This document shows positions 18,242-26,654 of a stretch of 64,000 nucleotides of DNA, one piece after another. A model generated the notes under the pieces. That model had not been told where the DNA came from and did not search any database. It saw only the letters and a program-made list of their open reading frames with translations. Source of the stretch: Gudongella oleilytica (lineage in GTDB: Bacteria > Bacillota > Clostridia > Tissierellales > Tissierellaceae); assembly GCF_004101785.1 (NCBI RefSeq), contig NZ_CP035130.1, positions 1,612,001 to 1,676,000 on the forward strand, written 5' to 3'. The position numbers were made by a program, and so were the translations under genes. How positions within the stretch are numbered: position 1 is the first letter of the stretch; the number at the start of each line of letters is the position of its first letter.

Positions 18242-19180
18242 ATGAATAAAATTGTATTTTTTGGAGGAAAAGGTGGAGTGGGAAAGACTACCTGCAGTGC
18301 ATCCTATGCTCTGCATTCGGCAAAGAAAGGGTTAAAGACACTTCTGGTATCAACCGATCCGGCTCATTCCACTTCTGATATCTTTGGCAAGCAGATAACT
18401 GAGGAGATCCGTCAGCTATTACCCAATCTTGACGCGATTGAAATAAGCGGAGAAAAAGAGAGTAATCTCTACATGGACCGGGTAAGGGAGAGCTTGAAAA
18501 ATGTCGTAAGCCCTGTCATAGTTTCAGAGATCAACAAACAGATAGACGCTGCCGCGATCTCTCCAGGTACTGAGGAGGCCGCTCTATTCGACAAGATGAT
18601 AGAGATAATAGTGCTTGAAAGCGATCATTACGACAGGATAATTTTTGATACAGCACCTACCGGTCACACAGTAAGGCTTCTTACGTTACCCGAGCTTTTG
18701 GGAGGTTGGCTTGAGTCGCTTATCGAGAAAAGAAAGAAATCTATATCCATTATGTCTATGGCTATGAATCAGGCAAAGAAAACCGAAGAAAATATAGGTA
18801 AAGATGAAGTGATAAAGATCCTTCAGGCAAGATATGACAGGATCAGTCAGGCTAAGAAAATCATGATGGATGATAAGCTTCTATCCTTTATGTTTGTCAT
18901 AAATGCAGAGAAGCTTCCCATAGACGAAACCAGAAAGGCTATTGATATTCTGGAGAAATATAATATTCTGGTCGATGGCGTAGTTATAAATAAGATCCTT
19001 CCCGAGGATATGACTGATGAGTTCTGGATCAGCAAAAAGAGGGACGAGCAAATGTACCTTGAGATGATAAGAGAAACCTTCAAGGGCAAGAAGATATATA
19101 CCCTCCCTATGCTAAAGAGTGATGTGAAGGCTGATAACATAGAGATCATGGCAGAGAAATTCAGTGAGCTTGAGAAATAA
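18242..19180 (+). CDS. ArsA/Get3-family ATPase (single domain)
   Basis: The protein has 312 residues, a single ATPase domain. GGKGGVGKTT at residues 8-17 is the deviant Walker A, STDPAHS is switch I-like, and DTAPTGHTVRLL is the conserved ArsA/Get3 segment. Proteins of this family dimerise and drive either arsenite export (ArsA) or delivery of tail-anchored membrane proteins (Get3). There is no arsB or arsR nearby and no second ATPase half, so arsenite pumping is poorly supported. A cysteine pair such as the CxxC of eukaryotic Get3 is not seen. Co-transcription with the small upstream protein is the main clue to its job. Confidence 0.85.
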   Translation: MNKIVFFGGKGGVGKTTCSASYALHSAKKGLKTLLVSTDPAHSTSDIFGKQITEEIRQLLPNLDAIEISGEKESNLYMDRVRESLKNVVSPVIVSEINKQIDAAAISPGTEEAALFDKMIEIIVLESDHYDRIIFDTAPTGHTVRLLTLPELLGGWLESLIEKRKKSISIMSMAMNQAKKTEENIGKDEVIKILQARYDRISQAKKIMMDDKLLSFMFVINAEKLPIDETRKAIDILEKYNILVDGVVINKILPEDMTDEFWISKKRDEQMYLEMIRETFKGKKIYTLPMLKSDVKADNIEIMAEKFSELEK

Positions 19181-19360
19181 TATTTCTCAAGGCCCTTGCT
19201 TTATTCCTATTTCTGTGATATGCTAAACAAGAACTTAATCGGTACAAGGTAAACAGTAACTTTTTCAATACTTGCTATTCATAATAGTAACGAGTATCGG
19301 GAATTTGAAACTGAATTACTGAAGTCGTTTTAAGAAATAAAATTTATGGAGGTACTCATT

Positions 19361-19558
19361 ATGAATGGTACAGTAAAATGGTTTAACGCAGAAAAAGGAT
19401 TTGGATTTATCACAGGAGAAGACGGAAAAGACGTTTTCGCACACTTCTCACAAATTAAAAAAGACGGCTTCAAGACTCTTGAAGAAGGTCAAGCAGTTTC
19501 ATTCGACGTTGTAGAAGGCCAAAAAGGTCTTCAAGCTGAGAATATAGTTACTCTTTAA
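19361..19558 (+). CDS. cspA: Cold shock protein
   Basis: The 65-residue protein is a single cold-shock domain that binds single-stranded nucleic acids. Both RNA-binding motifs are present: KGFGFIT (RNP1) near residues 13-19 and VFAHF (RNP2) near 26-30. The ATG at 19361 follows GGAGG by 8 bases; an in-frame start five codons earlier overlaps that site. About 180 bases of untranslated AT-rich sequence lie upstream after the ATPase gene, with partly self-complementary segments around 19270-19305, which could form the temperature-sensitive leader usual for csp messages. Confidence 0.95.
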   Translation: MNGTVKWFNAEKGFGFITGEDGKDVFAHFSQIKKDGFKTLEEGQAVSFDVVEGQKGLQAENIVTL

Positions 19559-19573
19559 TCCAGAGATAAACTA

Positions 19574-19608
19574 CCCCCGGAGATATATCCGGGGGTTTCT
19601 GTTTTTTG
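19574..19608 (+). terminator. Terminator after the cold shock gene
   Basis: CCCCCGGA and TCCGGGGG form an 8-base stem with a short loop, followed by TTTCTGTTTTTT on the plus strand. It separates the convergent cold shock and PhoH genes. Confidence 0.9.
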
Positions 19609-19614
19609 TAGTCC

Positions 19615-20982
19615 TCACATCCTGCTGGATGCGTCCTGAGCCAAGGTTGATCTAAGACATTCATCAGGAAGCATAGTCAACTGAAAGCATAGTTCACTGC
19701 CCTTCATCTTCTCTGAGGCATAGCTCAGTCCATTGGTTTTTTCATCCAGAAGTGGATGATCTATCTGCTGTGGATCACCTAATAGTACTACCTTCGTACC
19801 TTTCCCTACTCTTGTTATTATCCCCTTGACCTGCTTTGGAGTAAGGTTCTGTGCTTCATCGATTATCAAATATGTATTTGTTATTGATCGGCCTCTTATG
19901 AAGTTCATAGCCTCAGCTACAATGATCCCTCTGTAGAAAAGTTCATCTATTTTATCCCTAAGTTGTTTTTCATTCTTGTATCTTTCGTTTTCATTCCTGT
20001 CGACAAGTATTTCAAGATTATCAATTATCGGTCTTAGGTATGGTGCTATCCTCTCCTCCTCAGTGCCTGGGAGAAAGCCGATATCCTCATCAAATTGCAC
20101 GTTTGGCCTTGTAATCAGTATCTTCCTGTAGCGCTTTGATGAAGGCTCATAGGTATGCTGTAGTCCGACTGCCAGTGAGTAGAAGGTTTTTGCTGTTCCT
20201 GCAGTCCCCTTGATAATTACCAATGGTGCAACATCTGCATCCTGCATGAGAGCTTCCTGGAGGAATCTCTGTCCAACGTTCTTTGGCTTGACTCCAAAGG
20301 GCTCCTCGTTTATACTCCTTAAGGGCACAATCTTCACTCCGTCATATCTTCCAAGGAGAGTTTTTTTATCATTGGTTTCAGAGTGCAATATAAAAAATTG
20401 ATTGGGCACCGGCTCAATAGGGGTCCTGTCAAATCCCTGGAAGGTAAATATATTTTCAGGATTTATACCTCTTTTCTTAAACTCTGACATTGCTTTATCG
20501 CTTGTATATGCATCCATTCTACCTGTATACTGCTTCTCGAATACAGGTGACTGCTCTGTGGTGAAATCCTCTGCTACAACACCCATCATCTGAGCCTTAA
20601 GTCTTACGATAATGTCCTTAGTTACCAGGATGACATTTTCGCTGTCATCCATAAGGCCTTTACAAACCTTTAATATTCTGTTGTCGTTAGAATCGTGGTG
20701 AAAGCCTGAGGGAATATCGACATTGGAATAATTTGTTTCAATTTTTATGAGTCCTCCGCTTTCCAGCGGTACTCCTTCGTACAGGTTGCCCATTAATCGC
20801 AGATCCTCCAGGAAGCGGATCGCCTGGCGTGCGTTTGATCCTCGTTCAGCATCGTCATTTTTTAGCTTATCAAGCTCTTCAAGAACGGCGACTGGTAAAA
20901 CAACCTTGTTGTCCTCAAACGAGGACAGAGCTAATGGAGACTGAATGATAACATTTGTGTCAAGAACGTAGGTTTTCTTCAT
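19615..20982 (-). CDS. PhoH-family ATPase with N-terminal PIN domain
   Basis: The protein of about 455 residues joins an N-terminal PIN ribonuclease domain (acidic residues in VLDTNV near the start, EELDKLK, and DSNDNRIL) to a C-terminal PhoH ATPase domain with Walker A (GTAGTAKTF) and Walker B (LIIDEAQN). This matches the PhoH2/YlaK group, proposed to be RNA helicase-ribonucleases. The ATG at 20982 follows GGAGG; an upstream in-frame extension lacks a site. Confidence 0.9.
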   Translation of the reverse strand: MKKTYVLDTNVIIQSPLALSSFEDNKVVLPVAVLEELDKLKNDDAERGSNARQAIRFLEDLRLMGNLYEGVPLESGGLIKIETNYSNVDIPSGFHHDSNDNRILKVCKGLMDDSENVILVTKDIIVRLKAQMMGVVAEDFTTEQSPVFEKQYTGRMDAYTSDKAMSEFKKRGINPENIFTFQGFDRTPIEPVPNQFFILHSETNDKKTLLGRYDGVKIVPLRSINEEPFGVKPKNVGQRFLQEALMQDADVAPLVIIKGTAGTAKTFYSLAVGLQHTYEPSSKRYRKILITRPNVQFDEDIGFLPGTEEERIAPYLRPIIDNLEILVDRNENERYKNEKQLRDKIDELFYRGIIVAEAMNFIRGRSITNTYLIIDEAQNLTPKQVKGIITRVGKGTKVVLLGDPQQIDHPLLDEKTNGLSYASEKMKGSELCFQLTMLPDECLRSTLAQDASSRM

Positions 20983-21070
20983 CTTGCACCTCCATATTGG
21001 ATTTACCTCTATCCTATTATGTATATTATACATTAAAGCGGTCAATAAATAAAACGACCGGATGTAAATT

Positions 21071-21421
21071 TTACTTAAGCCATTCCTTGATCACGTGACA
21101 GTGATTGTAGTCCAAATTCTTTGCAGATGTCAGAAGAGTAACGTTTGAGTTTATGAGTTCCCCCTTGATAATCTCTTTGATCCCTTCCGCAGATGGATTG
21201 CTACGGAGCTCTTCAAGGTATCTGTCCCTGAAGCTTGATGCATCCCATGAGTTATGGTACTCCTTCCTAAGTTCATTGCTCGGGGCAATTTCCTTTGCCC
21301 ATATATCAAGCATTGCTTTCTCTTTCGTTATTCCTCTTGCCCAAAGTCTGTCGACAAGCACTCTAAGACCGTCATCTGCCTCAGGCTCATCATAGATCCG
21401 TTTGACTTTTATATCGTACAT
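21071..21421 (-). CDS. DUF488 family protein
   Basis: The 116-residue protein has the DUF488/YeaO signature: VLVDRLWARGI near residue 22, LDIWAKEIAPS near 40 and the final LLTSAKNLDYNHC segment. The function of the family is unknown. AGAGGTGATT precedes the ATG at 21421, which I prefer to the GTG two codons earlier because that codon is part of the ribosome site. It lies downstream of the phosphodiesterase gene with a 20-base gap. Confidence 0.82.
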   Translation of the reverse strand: MYDIKVKRIYDEPEADDGLRVLVDRLWARGITKEKAMLDIWAKEIAPSNELRKEYHNSWDASSFRDRYLEELRSNPSAEGIKEIIKGELINSNVTLLTSAKNLDYNHCHVIKEWLK

Positions 21422-21441
21422 AATCACCTCTGATCCAGAAG

Positions 21442-22746
21442 TTAATCCCTTTGTTGCTCAAAAATGTCATAAATTACTTCACCATCTGCATCGGGCATAT
21501 CCAATCCAAGGATTGCGGCCAGTGTTGGTGCAACATCAACCATATCCATTTCCCCGATGTCAAAATTCTTCCTGATGCCTGGTCCGGAAGCTACAAAACA
21601 GCAGCTGTATCCAGGTTTATTTGGTGAGTAACCATGTGTTGCATGTCTAGTACCTGACTTACTTAAGTCCTCGACTATTTCAGAGCCTATAGAATCCACG
21701 AACTTATAGCCCTCTTTTGCCTCTACTACACAATTAACTCCCTCCCAGGCCCTCATAGAGTCTAACGTATTTCTGTCAAATATCTCTTCGATACCATATC
21801 TCTCGCTGACGAGAGCAGACCTGAGTACCTGCAACGCTTTCTCCTCTGCCCATTCTTCCCCTGGTTTTACATGCAGATATGCGCAACCATCCGCAGATTG
21901 AAGATATGCTTTCCATTCATAGCCTTCTCCACTCTTATCTATCAGGCCGTTATCAAGCAACAGATTATTAAGGTGTACCTTATATCTTACGTCAAGCTGA
22001 CCATGGTCTCCCAAAATTATGATTGCAGTGTGATCTGAAAATCCAGCAGCTTCTACTGAATTAACGATTGATCCTATTCTTTCGTCCATCCTGAGGATGG
22101 CATACCTGGCCTCATCAGACTTTGCTCCAAATCTGTGCTTGGTTTCATCCAGATCGATGAGATGAAGAAGCAGCAATCCAGGTTTTTTTGTTTTTATTGT
22201 ATGACATGCACACATTGTAGAGAAGTCGTCGAGCTCCGGTTGGTTTATACCGTTCCTGTACTTGCCAAACCTCATCTCCATTTCCAGGCTGTAGAATGGG
22301 TTCCCATTTTTCAATATCTTAAGTACCTGGTTTTCTCCTCTTACAGCGGCAAGTTCTGGAAGATTGTATTTTATATCAGCTCTTCCCGTAACAGGCCATA
22401 GGATACCGGCAGCTACAAATCCATTCTGCTTAGCTAGTTCATAGAGAGTGGGGACCTTAATGTCTTTTCTATACCAGTGCCAGAATTGGTCTTTCTCTTC
22501 AATAAACGGCTGCAGAGGATTATTGTGGAATACCCCATGCCTGTCAGGCCAGCAGCCGGTAACTATTGTTGAATGGACCACATAGGTCAGGGTAGGGTAT
22601 ACACTTCTAACGCTGGTTGAATATGAGCCAGTTTCAATCAGTCGCTTAAGATTTGGCAGACTTTTTGCAAGTTCCCAGTCAGATATTGAGAAAGAGTCAT
22701 AGGATATAACAATCAGATGTTCTATTTTTCTTTCAGGTTTCTCCAT
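21442..22746 (-). CDS. Alkaline-phosphatase-superfamily phosphodiesterase/nucleotide pyrophosphatase
   Basis: The enzyme of about 434 residues has the type I phosphodiesterase/nucleotide pyrophosphatase layout. VISYDSF near residue 13 gives the first metal Asp, PTLTYVVHSTIVTG near 50 carries the nucleophilic Thr and neighbours, HLIDLDETKH gives the second metal site, LGDHGQ the DH pair, and RHATHGY the last His. There is no signal peptide, so it acts in the cytoplasm on a phosphodiester or pyrophosphate I cannot name. The start is the ATG at 22746 after GAGGTG. It lies 18 bases downstream of the MFS gene, which may supply its substrate. Confidence 0.82.
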   Translation of the reverse strand: MEKPERKIEHLIVISYDSFSISDWELAKSLPNLKRLIETGSYSTSVRSVYPTLTYVVHSTIVTGCWPDRHGVFHNNPLQPFIEEKDQFWHWYRKDIKVPTLYELAKQNGFVAAGILWPVTGRADIKYNLPELAAVRGENQVLKILKNGNPFYSLEMEMRFGKYRNGINQPELDDFSTMCACHTIKTKKPGLLLLHLIDLDETKHRFGAKSDEARYAILRMDERIGSIVNSVEAAGFSDHTAIIILGDHGQLDVRYKVHLNNLLLDNGLIDKSGEGYEWKAYLQSADGCAYLHVKPGEEWAEEKALQVLRSALVSERYGIEEIFDRNTLDSMRAWEGVNCVVEAKEGYKFVDSIGSEIVEDLSKSGTRHATHGYSPNKPGYSCCFVASGPGIRKNFDIGEMDMVDVAPTLAAILGLDMPDADGEVIYDIFEQQRD

Positions 22747-22764
22747 TTTTAACACCTCAGTATT

Positions 22765-24006
22765 TTAGTGCTCTATTCTTGCCTCATCCTTGGGTAGTCG
22801 GAGGAACACCAATAATCCACCGACGAAAAGGGGTATTATCGAGAAGATACTGTACTGTGCATTTCCCGTTATGTCTGTCGTTAAAGCCATAAGGGCTGGT
22901 CCGATTATTGCGGCGAACTTGCCAAATATGTTGTAGAAACCAAAGAATTCATTGGAGTTCTGCTTAGGTATTATCTTTGCAAAATAAGACCTGCTCAATG
23001 CCTGTATCCCACCCTGAGCTGAGCCTATAAGTGCGCCAAGGATAAATATATGCCATACTGACGAAATAAAATAAGCCGCTATACAAGCTATTATATAAGT
23101 CACTATTCCAACTATTATCATTATCCTGGCTGAGTATTTCTTTGCCAGATTTCCATAAAGTATCGCAAAGGGAAAGGCGATTATCTGAATTACCAAAAGA
23201 ATGCCGAGAAGAGTGAATGTGTCCAATGCGTTGCTTCCAAGTACACTGGTCGCGTAAGGAACTACCATCTTAATTATGGTGTCCACTCCGTCAATATATA
23301 GAAAGTATGCTATCAGGAAGAGGAATACTGTTCTATGCTGTCTTATATTCCCGAAGGTAGTCATAAGCCTTTTGAAGCTGTTTTTTACAGGATCCGGCTC
23401 GGGCTCAACGTAATATACCTGCTTGACATTTTTCAGTATCGGGATAGTTAGGACACCCCACCATAGTGCAGTAATTACAAAGCCGATCTGATAACCAATT
23501 GGATTATCCATTCCCATCAGCAGTACCACCAGAAGGCTTATCCCAAATGGGATAACGCTAAAAATGTATCCGAATGCGTAACCTCTTGTAGATACCTTAT
23601 CCATCCTTTCATCAGTTGAAACATCAACAAGAAATGAATCATAAAATATATTGGATCCGGCAAAGCCTATTGACGTCATTATGTAAAAAAGCGCCAACAG
23701 CTGCCACAAACCGCTGGCTGGAGGTATAAGTGCCAATGCTGCAGTGAAAAGTATACCTATGGCAGCAAAAAACGCGAAGAATTTCTTTTTCATTCCCTTA
23801 TAATCAGCAATAGTACCCAAGACGGGACTTATCACAGCTACGATAATGCTGGCAATTGTATTGAAATACCCCAGATCCATGCTGCTTTGAACATTCTTGA
23901 ACATCCCAAACACAACGGGTAAAAGCGCTGTAGTAATGGCTATTGAATATGCTGAATTACCACAGTCATAAAGTATCCATGATTTTTCTTCCTTGGTGAG
24001 CTTCAT
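22765..24006 (-). CDS. MFS transporter, UMF1/Atg22-like
   Basis: The 413-residue membrane protein has about twelve hydrophobic helices and starts with KSWILYDCGNSAYSIAI, the signature of the UMF1 (Atg22-like) group of major-facilitator proteins, where WxxYDxGNSA is conserved. GTIADYKGMKKKF after the second helix is the usual MFS loop. The substrate of bacterial members is unknown, though the family includes amino-acid exporters of yeast vacuoles. It is first in a four-gene run with the phosphodiesterase, DUF488 and possibly PhoH genes. Confidence 0.85.
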   Translation of the reverse strand: MKLTKEEKSWILYDCGNSAYSIAITTALLPVVFGMFKNVQSSMDLGYFNTIASIIVAVISPVLGTIADYKGMKKKFFAFFAAIGILFTAALALIPPASGLWQLLALFYIMTSIGFAGSNIFYDSFLVDVSTDERMDKVSTRGYAFGYIFSVIPFGISLLVVLLMGMDNPIGYQIGFVITALWWGVLTIPILKNVKQVYYVEPEPDPVKNSFKRLMTTFGNIRQHRTVFLFLIAYFLYIDGVDTIIKMVVPYATSVLGSNALDTFTLLGILLVIQIIAFPFAILYGNLAKKYSARIMIIVGIVTYIIACIAAYFISSVWHIFILGALIGSAQGGIQALSRSYFAKIIPKQNSNEFFGFYNIFGKFAAIIGPALMALTTDITGNAQYSIFSIIPLFVGGLLVFLRLPKDEARIEH

Positions 24007-24138
24007 TCTAAACTCCTCCCAAAATATTGTCGTTATAAATAGTGTAGCAGAAAAGCTTAAATTATTCGACTATTCTGGAGGACACTTTGGATTAAATTTG
24101 TGTAAAATGTTGGGTATCATATCGATGAGGTGATATGG

Positions 24139-24588
24139 ATGCAATTAGGTGACATCATTAAAGGACTTGAATATGCAGCTGATTCAAGTGCAAGACTTGA
24201 GCTGATGGAGGAGCTTTATTGGACTGAATATGAGAATTTCTCAGATGAAAAAGTCCTGCATGCTCTGGCTGAAATACTCCTGAGATCAGAATCCATTGAG
24301 GAGCATGCAGCTGTTCAAATGCTTTATTCTAATCCGGAGGGAGCTTTGCTCGACTTTTACCAGGATGTCATTATGAAGCTGTATAATAAGGATCCCTTGA
24401 CGTTTATCAAGGCTTCCACTGAATACCCGGACGAAGGTCTAAGTATTCTTTATATCTTCAGGAACAAGGGTTTTTTTAACGACTACAAAGCGGAGGAGAA
24501 TAGATTTCTTGATCTTGTCTGTTCGGATGATGAAAAAGGAATGATAAAACAGTTTTTCAGGATGTATGACAGTCTGTGTCACACCTGA
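24139..24588 (+). CDS. Unknown helical protein
   Basis: This acidic, probably all-helical protein has about 149 residues, without signal peptide or membrane segment. Repeated patterns such as LEYAADSSARLELMEELY and LHALAEILLRSESIEEHAAVQML suggest a short HEAT-like or helical-hairpin fold. I recognise no family. The ATG at 24139 lies 8 bases after GAGG; a GTG three codons earlier overlaps that site. It is divergent from the MFS gene and convergent with nudC, ending at a shared terminator. Confidence 0.6.
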   Translation: MQLGDIIKGLEYAADSSARLELMEELYWTEYENFSDEKVLHALAEILLRSESIEEHAAVQMLYSNPEGALLDFYQDVIMKLYNKDPLTFIKASTEYPDEGLSILYIFRNKGFFNDYKAEENRFLDLVCSDDEKGMIKQFFRMYDSLCHT

Positions 24589-24616
24589 GTGTAGTTATTT
24601 AAGACGTACTCTTAAA

Positions 24617-24648
24617 AGAAGAGAGGTTGTCAACGCAACCTCTCTTCT
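24617..24648. terminator. Bidirectional terminator between the helical-protein gene and nudC
   Basis: AGAAGAGAGGTTG and CAACCTCTCTTCT are perfect 13-base arms with a 6-base loop. The arm overlaps the nudC stop codon, so it should serve both convergent genes. Confidence 0.85.
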
Positions 24649-25483
24649 ATATTCCATTCAATCTGAAATTATCCATCATTTCTCCTGTCAGGCTTATCCT
24701 AAGCTCATTCGAAGGTATATCCTCCCTATCCATCCATACTGCAGTTTCAAGCTCATTCTCATCCAGAACTATAGTATCATCTCCATCCAGTTCAGCGTAA
24801 AAGCCTGCAAGCAATGTGTCGGTGAAGGGCCATGGCTGGCTTTTGTAAAAGCTAAGGTTCTTGACCTTGAGACCAACCTCCTCCATTACCTCCCTATGAA
24901 CTGTCTGTTCAAGTGATTCACCGATCTCTGCAAAGCCTGCAATCAGGGCATATCTTGTATAAGCTCTTCCGGCATATTTTGTCAACAGCAGCTTACTGCC
25001 ATTGTAAACTGCTGCGATTACGCAGGGAGATATTGTTGGGTAAACTGAAAATCCACAGCTATTGCAATGGAGCATCCTTTCTCTGTCAGATGGCTCCAAA
25101 TTGCTGCCGCATTTGCTGCAAAACCTGTGGTTGTCATACCATCTGTTTAACTGCCACCCGATTGCCCCTGCGAAGGACCGCCAATACTTTGGCTCTGTCC
25201 TGAACCTTCCGGTATTAGCGTAGACCCAGCCTGAATTTTCATCAAGCCCCTTATCCACAACGAGAAAGTAGTTGATGTCGTCTATGGAGAATAAATACTT
25301 TGCTCTTTCCATCAATGAAGGATCGAAGGACATGAAGTCATCAAAGGAAGGATACCAGAGCTTTTCCTTGTCTTCCTTAACTAACACAGAGTCACTATCA
25401 TAAGCCAAAAAAAGATCGTATAAGCCGGGCTTCTTTGGATCATACTTATTACTAAATATTCTTGGTTCAATATCGTGTATCAT
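24647..25483 (-). CDS. nudC: NADH pyrophosphatase (NUDIX)
   Basis: The 278-residue enzyme hydrolyses NADH and related dinucleotides, and in other bacteria also removes NAD caps from RNA. A zinc ribbon is visible (CSKCGS near 121 and CNSCGF near 139). The Nudix box starts at GFAEIGE and has REVMEEVGL, and SQPWPF just after it is the motif that marks the NADH pyrophosphatase subgroup. The length is a little above the E. coli enzyme because of a longer N-terminal domain. Confidence 0.92.
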   Translation of the reverse strand: MIHDIEPRIFSNKYDPKKPGLYDLFLAYDSDSVLVKEDKEKLWYPSFDDFMSFDPSLMERAKYLFSIDDINYFLVVDKGLDENSGWVYANTGRFRTEPKYWRSFAGAIGWQLNRWYDNHRFCSKCGSNLEPSDRERMLHCNSCGFSVYPTISPCVIAAVYNGSKLLLTKYAGRAYTRYALIAGFAEIGESLEQTVHREVMEEVGLKVKNLSFYKSQPWPFTDTLLAGFYAELDGDDTIVLDENELETAVWMDREDIPSNELRISLTGEMMDNFRLNGI

Positions 25484-25499
25484 CTAAGCCTCCTAAATA

Positions 25500-26156
25500 C
25501 TATGACTTGATCACTGGTCTTGACTTAGCAAAGGCCAGGATCAGGCCAAGTGCCAAAGACAGGGATGCTGCAAAAAGAACCTTATACTCCGGTGGAAGCA
25601 AGAAGGTTATCGTATGAGCCGGGATCCAGAATAGCGGCAGTGTCTTCATAATTACGAAGGATAGGAATCCTTTCCAGTCTATGGTTTCTGCTATAACAGC
25701 CAAAGTAGGCCTTTCACCTGGATTTTTATAGACAAGGTCTATATATGTGTCGGTAATTTTATGAGTACCCATTAGCATAGGTGCAAAGGTTGTATTCAGG
25801 AGAGCACTGACCAGGAAAGCATAAACAATTTTCCTGCCCTGGGGCAACAAACCTTTCTCCTGAGCCGAGATTACTCCGCTTCCATATATCTCAAAGGCAA
25901 GAACTATAAGCATCCCCAACATACCCCATACAAGTGCTCTATATGGAATACCTTTTGGCAAGCTGCTCCAGTCCTTCTTCATTATTCTTACAGCCAAAAG
26001 CTCACCCATTGTCGCTAAGATAGAGAATTTAATAAACCCTGATACATAAGGATGTTCTCCTGTAAACTCCATAAATATCTTATTTGTTGCAGGGGCTGCT
26101 ATGAATCCGATCATGGCTATCATGATCAAAGTCCATATGAAATCTCCCTTTTTCAT
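25500..26156 (-). CDS. Unknown multi-spanning membrane protein
   Basis: The 218-residue protein has about five to six hydrophobic helices. Polar loops carry GTHKITDTYIDLV and ETIDWKGFLSF. The general pattern recalls Mpv17/PMP22-type proteins, but I cannot confirm this. I chose the ATG at 26156, 8 bases after GGAGG; an ATG two codons earlier is too close to that site. It lies 17 bases upstream of nudC on the same strand. Confidence 0.65.
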   Translation of the reverse strand: MKKGDFIWTLIMIAMIGFIAAPATNKIFMEFTGEHPYVSGFIKFSILATMGELLAVRIMKKDWSSLPKGIPYRALVWGMLGMLIVLAFEIYGSGVISAQEKGLLPQGRKIVYAFLVSALLNTTFAPMLMGTHKITDTYIDLVYKNPGERPTLAVIAETIDWKGFLSFVIMKTLPLFWIPAHTITFLLPPEYKVLFAASLSLALGLILAFAKSRPVIKS

Positions 26157-26253
26157 CAACATTCCTCCAGTCTGTTAAGTTTTGAATGCTACGTCTCATA
26201 TTATGATATCCTCCAGGCATTTTAATGTCAACGCACCAAGGTATTACAAAAAT

Positions 26254-26296
26254 AAAAGAAAAGGCACAGGAGCTTTTGCTCCCGCACCTGAATGAT
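26254..26296 (-). terminator. Terminator downstream of the broken MoaD-like gene
   Basis: The minus strand forms an 11-base stem (three G-U pairs included) from GGTGCGGGAGC and GCTCCTGTGCC around AAAA, then reads TTTTCTTTTATTTTT. Confidence 0.75.
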
Positions 26297-26342
26297 TATG
26301 CCTAGCATTTAACAATGCCTGATTTGTGTACAGCTCCCATGG

Positions 26343-26564
26343 CTAGTGATGCAATAAGCTTGGTGTTATAGCCAATGTATCGTGGTCATGGAGTGTGTGG
26401 TCAGTTCCTCTGTGGATGCCGTTCACCTGGAGTATACCTACATCATACTCGGATATGGATAGGTCATTTAGCACTCTTGCCGGGATTTCCTCCATTTATT
26501 CAAGCTCTTTGACTCTTCCCATATCTTCCCTGAAGGTGGCGAACAGCCTGATTTGTACCTTCAT
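26343..26564 (-). pseudogene. Broken MoaD/ThiS-like sulfur-carrier gene
   Basis: Reading the minus strand from 26564 gives MKVQIRLFATFREDMGRVKELE, an in-frame TAA at 26496-26498, and then in the same frame VLNDLSISEYDVGILQVNG, HRGTDHTLHDHDTLAITP and a stop. This is the beta-grasp MoaD/ThiS pattern (RLFATFRE at the start; VNG and L.D.D.LAI.P near the end). The internal stop and the absence of the C-terminal Gly-Gly tail that carries sulfur show it is inactive. GAAGGGTG lies upstream of the ATG. The tail in another frame (KLIASLAMGAVHKSG) may be debris of another gene. Confidence 0.65.
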
Positions 26565-26654
26565 AGCTTTCATCACCCTTCTTATTATCTGATTATAGTA
26601 CACTCCTTTGGATATAAATTAACAATCTAAATCTATACTTTACTCTCCGATTAA

